DNA from: CALGLS01 sp047626155
Lineage (GTDB): Bacteria > Bacteroidota > Bacteroidia > Chitinophagales > Saprospiraceae
Length of the DNA: 24,731 nt
Direction of reading: 5' to 3'
Assembly (NCBI GenBank): GCA_047626155.1
Contig: JBLHRR010000079.1
Location: 1-24,731 of the forward strand
The position numbers were made by a program, and so were the translations under genes. Under the pieces are notes generated by a model. The model was not told where the DNA came from. It saw only the letters and a program-made list of their open reading frames with translations, and made no database searches. Positions 7,231-13,524 of the stretch are shown here, piece by piece (the first letter of the stretch is position 1; every line of letters starts with the position of its first letter).

Positions 7231-8016
7231 ATGACAAAAACCATAGATCAATTAGCCCAACAACTTCGGGAGGCTGCTCAGAGCGGAAAAACCTGTCCAC
7301 CACTTCGGGACATCATCGGATTGGAAGATTTACAGAGGGCCTATGCCATTCAAAATCAAAATATCCAACAACGTGTTTCCGAGGGCGCACATATTGTAGG
7401 TTGTAAGATTGGGCTGACCTCAAAAGCAGTGCAAAAGCAATTGGGGGTGGACCAACCTGACTTTGGAAGATTGCTGAATACGATGGAAGTGTTGAATGGA
7501 GATACCATTCCCTTCTCAGAGTTGATGCAACCAAAAGCGGAGGCAGAAATTGCTTTTGTATTATCTAAGGATTTAGATTCTTCTAACATCACAATTACAG
7601 ATGTTATTTCCGCCATTGATTATGCTTTGGTTTCTATCGAAATTGTAGGAAGTCGTATTGAGAATTGGAATATTAAAATAACAGATACGATTGCGGATAA
7701 TGCCTCTGCAAGTCATTACGTGTTAGGGCATAAACCCGTTCGATTAGAAAACCTAGATTTGTTAAATTGCAAAATGCAGATGTATAAGAATGGTGAATTA
7801 GTTTCTGAAGGGGTAGGGGCAGCTTGCTTGGGTTCTCCAATTAATGCGACGTTGTGGTTGGCAAAGACCATGGCCGATTTAGGCCAGCCGCTCAAGGCGG
7901 GGCAGGTCATCCTATCCGGAGCACTCGGGCCTATGGTTGCTGCTGAGCCTGGTGACGACATTAAGGCGGTGATTGAAGGATTAGGAGAAGTGCGCGTTAA
8001 GTTTGGCGACCTATGA
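7231..8016 (+). CDS. 2-keto-4-pentenoate hydratase-like protein (MhpD family, FAH superfamily)
   Basis: This 261-residue protein belongs to the MhpD/DmpE/DmpH group, which hydrates 2-keto-4-pentenoate-type dienols or decarboxylates 4-oxalocrotonate at the end of aromatic meta-cleavage pathways. The expected metal ligands are visible: Glu104 and Glu106 in KAEAEIAFV and Glu137 in VSIEIVGSRI, equivalent to the Glu triad of E. coli MhpD. The conserved GCKIGLTS (57-64) and the C-terminal KAGQVILSGALGP segment are also present, and the length matches the family (about 260-270). No other meta-cleavage gene is in the window, so the physiological substrate is uncertain; related FAH-fold decarboxylases are an alternative. 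Its TGA at 8014-8016 overlaps the convergent kinase gene. Confidence 0.85.
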   Translation: MTKTIDQLAQQLREAAQSGKTCPPLRDIIGLEDLQRAYAIQNQNIQQRVSEGAHIVGCKIGLTSKAVQKQLGVDQPDFGRLLNTMEVLNGDTIPFSELMQPKAEAEIAFVLSKDLDSSNITITDVISAIDYALVSIEIVGSRIENWNIKITDTIADNASASHYVLGHKPVRLENLDLLNCKMQMYKNGELVSEGVGAACLGSPINATLWLAKTMADLGQPLKAGQVILSGALGPMVAAEPGDDIKAVIEGLGEVRVKFGDL

Positions 8017-9045
8017 TACCAGTTTAATATTTGGCAAATAGACACTGAATCGTTCTCCGGATTGAATCTTTATCCCTTTGTCTGTCAATAACTTATATCG
8101 GGTCTTCAAGTTTTGGAGGCCCGTTCCTGTTGAATCAACCACACTCTTCTTTTTACGTTTGGTATTCGCAACACTAATCTGATCTTCTGTAATCAAAATG
8201 GTCGTTTGTATAGGCTCAGAAGGACTTCCGTGGTTGTGCTTAACAATGTTTTCCAATAAGGTTTGTAAAGCTCCGGGCGGTACCCATAATTCATTTGGAT
8301 TAGTGTGTTCAATCTGAATTTCAAACTTGTATGCCGTTCCAAAGCGCTCCTCAATGAGGTAAATATAATTTTTAGCAAAATCCAATTCCTCCTCCAAAGG
8401 CACCACATCCTGATCTTTACTAGACACCAAATAACGATAGAGTTGACCCAACTTGTGCAGATATGCTTTTGCCGATTGAGGATCCTTGTCAATCAAAGCA
8501 TCCACCGTATTTAGATTGTTAAACAAAAAGTGCGGATCAATCTGGGCTTTGAGAAAACTCAACTCCGCTGTTTTTCTTTCTTTTTCCATATTTGCTACTT
8601 TTAATTGCAGGTCAAACATCTTCTTCCCCAACATAATAGTGGCCAGCATCCCAACCTCTTCTATGTGATTACTAAAGCCATAATTAATGTACTTAAAGCT
8701 CCATGGCGTTTCTTTGCAATTAAAGAAATAACATTCATATACAATCCAAATGGTCCCGATCACGTATAAAAATAACACCAGTACTACAAAGAATAAAAAG
8801 TACCGCTTCTGAGGCATAAATCGGGGAAATAGATGAAAGACCATAAGGTAGGTAGAGATCGCATTTAAGCCAATGTATCTGACAAAATCAGTATAGGTTT
8901 CTACTAATCCATCATCTTCATCTGTCCCAAAATAGTAGAGAATGGCACTGGCAATCACATAGAATAAAAAAACGATCCAATCCGATTTGATGAGTTTAAA
9001 TTGCATGTTGATAGTAATTACTTTGTTATAAAACTGATAAAACAT
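8011..9045 (-). CDS. LytS/YehU-type sensor histidine kinase
   Basis: This 344-residue membrane kinase has hydrophobic segments at about residues 23-39, 58-74, 82-104 and possibly 130-141, which place an N-terminal four-helix sensor region in the inner membrane. A short coiled coil (KVANMEKERKTAELSFLKAQ) leads to the His_kinase motif with phosphoacceptor His172 in QIDPHFLFNNLNT. The ATP-binding part keeps an N-box-like LLENIVKHN and a G-box-like STGTGLQNL. Kinases of this family usually pair with a LytTR-domain response regulator encoded next door; none is present on either side here, so it is an orphan in this window. ATG at 9045 has an A-rich upstream context; Met14 (9006), ten residues before the first helix, is an equally good start. 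The stop overlaps the convergent hydratase gene. Confidence 0.85.
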   Translation of the reverse strand: MFYQFYNKVITINMQFKLIKSDWIVFLFYVIASAILYYFGTDEDDGLVETYTDFVRYIGLNAISTYLMVFHLFPRFMPQKRYFLFFVVLVLFLYVIGTIWIVYECYFFNCKETPWSFKYINYGFSNHIEEVGMLATIMLGKKMFDLQLKVANMEKERKTAELSFLKAQIDPHFLFNNLNTVDALIDKDPQSAKAYLHKLGQLYRYLVSSKDQDVVPLEEELDFAKNYIYLIEERFGTAYKFEIQIEHTNPNELWVPPGALQTLLENIVKHNHGSPSEPIQTTILITEDQISVANTKRKKKSVVDSTGTGLQNLKTRYKLLTDKGIKIQSGERFSVYLPNIKLVS

Positions 9046-9169
9046 TTTTTATGTAAATTAGAAAGAGTGCTGAGTGACAAATTTGAAAATCAAAACCGTA
9101 AAAGAATCGCGAAAGGTACGTTATAACGCAAAACGTTTCAATCAAAGACTAACGTTCATCTTACGATAG

Positions 9170-9308
9170 GGCCGGAGGACCGGCCTTATAAAGTTGGCCG
9201 TTAAGAAATTTAGCAGAGGGCTGCTTTAAGAGCAATCCAGAGCCGTTTACGGCGACCTCGGATTGCGAGCGGGATGGCTGCTGAATTTTAGGCCAAGTTT
9301 ATAAAGCC
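9170..9308. repeat. GC-richer structured intergenic element with nested inverted repeats
   Basis: The gap 9046-9420 has no convincing gene. Within it, this block is visibly richer in G+C than its surroundings and folds in layers: outer arms 9182-9199 and 9291-9308 (16 of 18 complementary); next 9206-9216 and 9278-9288 (10 of 11); then 9232-9238 and 9260-9266 (7 of 7); and a tip 9242-9245/9250-9253 around ttta. A separate hairpin, ggccgg-agga-ccggcc, lies at 9170-9185. The segment 9212-9216 can pair either with 9221-9225 or with 9278-9282, so two folds compete. It resembles a dispersed palindromic intergenic repeat or a structured RNA; neither can be decided from one copy. Confidence 0.55.
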
Positions 9309-9318
9309 TCGATTTTTG

Positions 9319-9343
9319 GTTCTTTTTATCGAAGAAAAAGAAC
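9319..9343. other. Hairpin gttcttttt/aaaaagaac next to the structured element
   Basis: Perfect 9-bp arms at 9319-9327 and 9335-9343 enclose a 7-nt loop. It directly adjoins the structured block at 9170-9308 and may be its right-hand part. No T tract follows on either strand beyond the arms, so it is not an obvious terminator by itself. Confidence 0.4.
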
Positions 9344-9367
9344 ATAAAAAAAGCTAAAACAAATTCC

Positions 9368-9410
9368 AATGAGACTGACTTTCCCCAAACCGAGAAAAGT
9401 CAATCCCATT
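9368..9410 (-). terminator. Intrinsic terminator of the TonB-dependent receptor gene
   Basis: Arms 9368-9382 and 9396-9410 pair over 15 bp. The two imperfect positions become G-U pairs in the minus-strand RNA but A-C mismatches on the plus strand, which shows the stem works in the receptor's direction. It begins 11 nt after the stop at 9421 and is followed by T-rich sequence (tttgttttagcttttttt on the minus strand). Confidence 0.75.
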
Positions 9411-9420
9411 AAAACAAACG

Positions 9421-11811
9421 TTATTGCGCTCTCCGAATCTCCTCACTTCCACTATTCCTATTCCGCTTCCCCTTCTTCATGTGCTGATTCCCAAAGGTAT
9501 AACGAAATTGCATATTTACAACAGGAGCTGCCCATTTTGAAGTAACATCAGCATCCATGTTTGCATATTGAATATCTGCAGTCCAGTATTTTCTGAAGAC
9601 ATCCTCCATGCCGATGCTAATTTTCCCTTTGTCTTGCAGGATTTTTTTACTTAAACCCAAACTAACACCATACAACCATTCCCCAGCCATAATTCCTTCT
9701 TGCTCACCGCTATTATACCAACCTCCGATCTCTGTATTGATTTTTCCAGGAAGGGTGAATTCTATTTGTAAAACTGCTGTTATGCTCCAGTTGGTAGGAT
9801 TGAAAGTCTCTGGTAAACCCTTTTCAGAAAAGTACTTGGTGTTACTTGCGATTGCTCCGCCATAACCATCCAGTCCAGGAATGAAACTTAGGGGGAAGAA
9901 CAAGCTGGTACTGAAATTATCCAAGGATTCAACATTCACCACAGTGGCACTTGCGCTACCTGATTCATCATCCTGTTCGGTAAAATCAACCATAGCATCT
10001 TTTGTTCTTTTGTATTCAATGTTGAAAAATGGCTGAGATTCATAACTCAAATTAAACTTCATACTATGCGTCAGCGCAGGACGTAATAATGGATTGCCAG
10101 CCTCAAAAGTATAAGGATCCCAATAGTAAACGAATGGGTTCAAACTGGAGTAACGAGGTCGATCAATTCGATAACTGTAAGCAACACTGGCCGCTAATTC
10201 CTTAGTTATTTTACGTTGTAAAGATGCCGAAGGGAAAAGCTTCTTTATATCTCTGGTTAAAGTAGAATCAATGGTTTCTGAAGTACCTTTAGACTCGCTA
10301 ATCTCATAACGTAAACCAGCAGTACCGGACCAGTCGCCACTGTTAAAACTCATCTTTCCATAAGCAGCCATTATGGACTCATCAAAAATGAAATGATTGC
10401 TTTGCGCGGCATTTTCTTCCCAAACATTTTCAGACGTTTCCTGGAAGGCTTTTAAATCATTGTCTAACTTTGCATCACTGTATTTTAGACCAGTTTGTAT
10501 GCTGACTTCTTTGTTTAATGGATAGTTGTAATCCAATTTGGAAGAAAAAATTCGAGTACTCCCTGGCTGATCATATTTGGTGCCTCCGAAGAAATTACCC
10601 ACGTTTTGTTCTACCGTTTGGAGAACACTTAGGCCATCCCTATTGAATTTGGCGTAGTTGAGATCGAAGTCCAGTTTTTGACCTAGCGTATCTATTTCAA
10701 AAGAATAGTAAGGGGTTAAGATGATAAGATTCCATTCACTGTCCGTATCATTTGTGGTCGTTAAATTTAGGTCTTGGTTCTCTGTATCCAGAAAATTTAC
10801 AATAGTATTGTTTTCAGCATTTTTATCAGTTTGGCTTGTGAAAAAACGAGAACTAAAACCTATGCTTTGTCGGTCTGTAAGATTATAATCCATGGATAAA
10901 CCACTTCTGAATGTACCTGATTTAGAAGGGTCAATATTGTGCTGATTGTAAACGTCTCCATTGATTCTACGCTGAATAATGAGTTGATCATAATCTGTAT
11001 TTCGGCTATAGCCAATGTTACCATTTACGTTAAGTTTACCTTGGTAATGACTCAAGCTCAATCCGCCTCGGTATCTATAAAACTCTCCTTTTCCTGCTCC
11101 TAAAGATAGCGTTCCATTGGTACCGTAGAGACTATTTTTCTTTAGAATAATATTAATAATAGCCCCCGTACCAGCAGCTTCAAACTCTGCACCCGGTTGG
11201 TGTATAACCTCTACCTTCTTGATGTTGTCTCCCGGCATCTCTCGTAACAAAGATTGCACGTCCATGTATTGTGTCGTCTTTCCATTGATTAGAATGGTAA
11301 TATTTGGTTGGCCAGCCATACTAAGTTTATCTCCGATGACGATCATGCCTGGGACTAGCTTCATAACATCCATTACATTTCCATTCATGCTGCTCAGGTT
11401 GTTTTCAACATTGACTACAAGACGATCAGATCGCTGCTCTAGCAATGGAACCTTAGCGGTTACTTCAATAGTAGATAGCATCGTAGCATCTTCTTCCAAT
11501 TGGAGACTTACACTTTTGTTATGTTCTTTCGGGAATTCAAGCGATTGAATTTGCCCAGCAGTATAGCCTAGCATATTGGCCTTTAAATAATAGTTGCCAT
11601 CGGGGATATCATCAGAAAGGCTAAAGCGGCCATTTTTATCTGTGGAGCCTGATTGAATGACAGTACTATCTGTGGCGTGATAAAGAGCTATAGTGGCGAA
11701 GTAGATGCCTTTATTATTGTTATCCGTAATTTGGCCGTTTATTGTATTCTGAGCCAATAAGGTCGTGCTGGTAACTAAGCAGAAAAGGAAAAAGAAGAAT
11801 TGGAGTTTCAT
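9421..11811 (-). CDS. Outer-membrane TonB-dependent receptor-like protein (peptidase-regulatory-like domain, plug, OMP_b-brl_3-type barrel)
   Basis: This 796-residue outer-membrane protein starts with a Sec signal peptide (MKLQFFFFLFCLVTSTTLLAQ). Next comes a carboxypeptidase regulatory-like beta-sandwich (about 22-115, INGQITDNNNKGIYFATIAL onward), then a plug-like domain (about 120-230, including VMDVMKLVPGM, ITILINGKTTQYMD and PGAEFEAAGTGAIINIILKK), then a long run of amphipathic strands ending in FRYTFGN with a short basic tail. This layout is typical of the Bacteroidota barrel family OMP_b-brl_3. No SusD-like partner is adjacent, so it is not a standard polysaccharide-utilisation pair; cargo is unknown. 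Start: an ATG at 11958 is in frame, but the signal peptide begins at Met 11811, and a -7 element lies between the two. The gene ends at a strong terminator. Confidence 0.88.
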   Translation of the reverse strand: MKLQFFFFLFCLVTSTTLLAQNTINGQITDNNNKGIYFATIALYHATDSTVIQSGSTDKNGRFSLSDDIPDGNYYLKANMLGYTAGQIQSLEFPKEHNKSVSLQLEEDATMLSTIEVTAKVPLLEQRSDRLVVNVENNLSSMNGNVMDVMKLVPGMIVIGDKLSMAGQPNITILINGKTTQYMDVQSLLREMPGDNIKKVEVIHQPGAEFEAAGTGAIINIILKKNSLYGTNGTLSLGAGKGEFYRYRGGLSLSHYQGKLNVNGNIGYSRNTDYDQLIIQRRINGDVYNQHNIDPSKSGTFRSGLSMDYNLTDRQSIGFSSRFFTSQTDKNAENNTIVNFLDTENQDLNLTTTNDTDSEWNLIILTPYYSFEIDTLGQKLDFDLNYAKFNRDGLSVLQTVEQNVGNFFGGTKYDQPGSTRIFSSKLDYNYPLNKEVSIQTGLKYSDAKLDNDLKAFQETSENVWEENAAQSNHFIFDESIMAAYGKMSFNSGDWSGTAGLRYEISESKGTSETIDSTLTRDIKKLFPSASLQRKITKELAASVAYSYRIDRPRYSSLNPFVYYWDPYTFEAGNPLLRPALTHSMKFNLSYESQPFFNIEYKRTKDAMVDFTEQDDESGSASATVVNVESLDNFSTSLFFPLSFIPGLDGYGGAIASNTKYFSEKGLPETFNPTNWSITAVLQIEFTLPGKINTEIGGWYNSGEQEGIMAGEWLYGVSLGLSKKILQDKGKISIGMEDVFRKYWTADIQYANMDADVTSKWAAPVVNMQFRYTFGNQHMKKGKRNRNSGSEEIRRAQ

Positions 11812-11854
11812 GATAAGACTGTTTAAAAGGTGAATTACTTTCTTATTGATAATC

Positions 11855-11862
11855 CAAATGTA
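11855..11862 (-). promoter_or_regulatory. Bacteroidota -7 element of the receptor gene
   Basis: The minus strand reads TACATTTG, a full match to TAnnTTTG, 44 nt before the chosen ATG at 11811. No TTG is at the expected -33 distance. The element lies between the two candidate starts and so supports the shorter protein. Confidence 0.4.
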
Positions 11863-12032
11863 GGGTGAAGAGGGCTTTTGTGAAAGGAGAAAACGGTGAA
11901 CCGGGGTATTTTTCCGGTGAGTGTTACTTTTAGTAGAAAGACGTCCAATCGATTTCATTGAGCAATTTACAACAGTGCGTTGATCCTAAAGTGCCGTTTG
12001 CTTAGTTTCACTATAACCGCGTGTACACAGAA

Positions 12033-12060
12033 AAACCACAGGAGATGACCCCTGTGGTTT
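12033..12060 (-). terminator. Possible terminator of the hisC-like gene
   Basis: A perfect 10-bp stem (12033-12042 with 12051-12060) with an 8-nt loop. On the minus strand the stem runs into ggttttt, a short T tract. It lies about 100 nt after the hisC-like stop. The same stem may also be the first hairpin of the plus-strand small-RNA candidate. Confidence 0.45.
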
Positions 12061-12107
12061 GTAATGTGACCTAAGAATTAGGTCTTTAAATAGGTTTTAG
12101 TTAAAGG

Positions 12108-12136
12108 CCGTTGGTATCCGCCAACGGTTTTTTTTT
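12108..12136 (+). terminator. Intrinsic terminator facing the hisC-like gene
   Basis: ccgttgg (12108-12114) and ccaacgg (12121-12127) form a GC-rich 7-bp stem, followed by T9 at 12128-12136. It is a textbook terminator for plus-strand transcription even though no plus-strand protein gene lies upstream. On the minus strand the stem has an A tract before it and only three T residues after it. Confidence 0.7.
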
Positions 12137-12156
12137 ACGTTTTTATCTAAAATACC

Positions 12157-13266
12157 TTATAATACAGCTTTCAAGCCCGCTATAAAAGCCTCATTTCCCG
12201 CTTGCGTTCCAATAGAAACCCGAATGCAGCCTGGCGCGCCGAAACTAGCAGAAGGTCGAACCATAATCCCTTCTTTTAATATCGCAGCCTCAAATTCCTT
12301 ATCATTCATTTTTGGCTTAAACAGAATGAAATTTCCCTGACCTTTCCAATATTGAACGCCCAGCTTATCCAGTTCTCCGTAAAGGTAGGCACGGCCTGTC
12401 TGTACTAAATCTACACTTTCTTTCAAAAAGTCATGGTCGCTAAGTGCTGCTATAGCTCCTTCCAGTCCCAGACGATTTATCATAAATGGTTTGTACAAAC
12501 ACTGAATATACTCTGCCAGTTTAGGCGTAGTATAAGCATAACCCAAACGCATTCCAGCCATTCCAAAAGACTTCGAAAAGCTATTTAAACCAATGACTTG
12601 CTTGCCGGATTGTACATAGGGTAGGGCGGTAGTATAATCGTTTGCATCAGCAAACAGATAGTAGACTTCATCCAATACAAGGACAACGTGCTCCGGAAGA
12701 TGCTCAACAACTTTATCCAGTGTTTCCTTAGGAATGTAAGTACCAGTCGGGTTATTAGGAGAGGTTAAAAAGATCAAACGTGTTTTATCGGTGATGGATC
12801 CTAACAAGGCATCTACATCAAGTTCGTAGTTGGGAGACAACAAAGGCACATCAACCATTTTGGCACCCATTTTATCCGAAAACATTTGATAAGGCTTGAA
12901 CATAGGGTTGGTCACAATGTACTCTGTATTCCGATCCAAGAAGCCCCGAATGATGAACTCTAAAACTTCACTGCCACTATTCCCTGTTATGAACTGCTCG
13001 GCCATCACTTCATTTTCATAAAAAGCCTGTAAAGCTACTCGCAAGCGTCCGTCATTATTATCAGGGTATAAGCCGATTTTATCTACATTTTCTCGAATAG
13101 CAGCTAAGGCCATAGGCGAAGCACCCAGAGGATTTTCATTAGAAGACAATTTATAAATGGTCTTTCCTCCTGCATCCACATCATTCAGTGATTTACCGCC
13201 GATATACAGTTTGGAAGGCTTTAAAGAATCTTTGAATAAGGGGTTTTTCTCTGTTATTTCAGACAT
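12157..13266 (-). CDS. hisC: HisC-like PLP-dependent aminotransferase (histidinol-phosphate aminotransferase family)
   Basis: This 369-residue fold-type I aminotransferase has all expected motifs: SSNENPLG (41-48), the YPDNNDGRLR substrate segment (67-76), SPNNPTG (169-175), VLDEVYYLF (197-205), and SFSKSFGMAGMRLGY (229-243) with the PLP-binding Lys at 232. HisC converts imidazole-acetol phosphate and glutamate to histidinol phosphate, but the family also includes aromatic and other amino acid aminotransferases. No other histidine gene is nearby, so the classical role is not supported by context. It is divergent from the NRPS/PKS gene (258 nt apart), which makes a supply role for an unusual amino acid building block possible but unproven. 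A full -7 match lies upstream. Confidence 0.82.
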   Translation of the reverse strand: MSEITEKNPLFKDSLKPSKLYIGGKSLNDVDAGGKTIYKLSSNENPLGASPMALAAIRENVDKIGLYPDNNDGRLRVALQAFYENEVMAEQFITGNSGSEVLEFIIRGFLDRNTEYIVTNPMFKPYQMFSDKMGAKMVDVPLLSPNYELDVDALLGSITDKTRLIFLTSPNNPTGTYIPKETLDKVVEHLPEHVVLVLDEVYYLFADANDYTTALPYVQSGKQVIGLNSFSKSFGMAGMRLGYAYTTPKLAEYIQCLYKPFMINRLGLEGAIAALSDHDFLKESVDLVQTGRAYLYGELDKLGVQYWKGQGNFILFKPKMNDKEFEAAILKEGIMVRPSASFGAPGCIRVSIGTQAGNEAFIAGLKAVL

Positions 13267-13302
13267 GGTAATTATTTTTGGTTATACTGATTTTTTGCGC
13301 TC

Positions 13303-13310
13303 CAAAGGTA
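13303..13310 (-). promoter_or_regulatory. Bacteroidota -7 element of the hisC-like gene
   Basis: The minus strand reads TACCTTTG, identical to the element before the neuB-like gene and a full TAnnTTTG match. It lies 36 nt before the ATG at 13266. No -33 TTG at standard spacing was found. Confidence 0.45.
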
Positions 13311-13343
13311 CCACCATTCCTACCGAATCTCATCATATAACTG

Positions 13344-13351
13344 TATATTTG
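13344..13351 (+). promoter_or_regulatory. Possible Bacteroidota -7 element for the NRPS/PKS gene
   Basis: The plus strand reads TATATTTG, a full TAnnTTTG match, with no -33 TTG at standard spacing. It implies a leader of about 165-170 nt before the ATG at 13525. It lies only 33 nt from the divergent element of the hisC-like gene, so one regulator could affect both. Nothing else is seen in 13267-13524. Confidence 0.35.
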
Positions 13352-13524
13352 ACTACGCACAATCAGATAAATTTACTTTTGAACCCTTCCATTTACAAGG
13401 TGGTCTGGTTTTTTCTTTTAGATACCTTGACAGGCGCTCAATTCAATGAATTACATGATTAATTTAATGGAAAGGGAGATTTGTCATTGAATCTGTATTT
13501 GAAATATGGTACTACTTGAATAAA

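Larger units (their letters stand above)
12017..12136 (+). ncRNA. Candidate small RNA with three hairpins and a T9 terminator
   Basis: The gap 11812-12156 has no protein gene, but its right half holds three successive perfect stems: 12033-12042/12051-12060 (10 bp), 12068-12073/12079-12084 (6 bp) and 12108-12114/12121-12127 (7 bp). The last is followed by nine T residues on the plus strand, where no coding gene ends. A weak promoter (TTG at 11980, 20-nt spacer, TAGTTTCA at 12003) would start a transcript near 12017, giving about 120 nt. The alternative is that the hairpins are merely back-to-back terminators between minus-strand genes. The 5' end is a guess. Confidence 0.35.

Noticed and set aside
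11812..11958. N-terminal extension of the receptor from the ATG at 11958
   Set aside because: A good signal peptide starts at Met 11811 and a full -7 element lies within the extension.
13157..13462. Plus-strand open frame of 101 codons overlapping the hisC-like start
   Set aside because: It is mostly antisense to conserved aminotransferase sequence, and the rest is low-complexity intergenic DNA.
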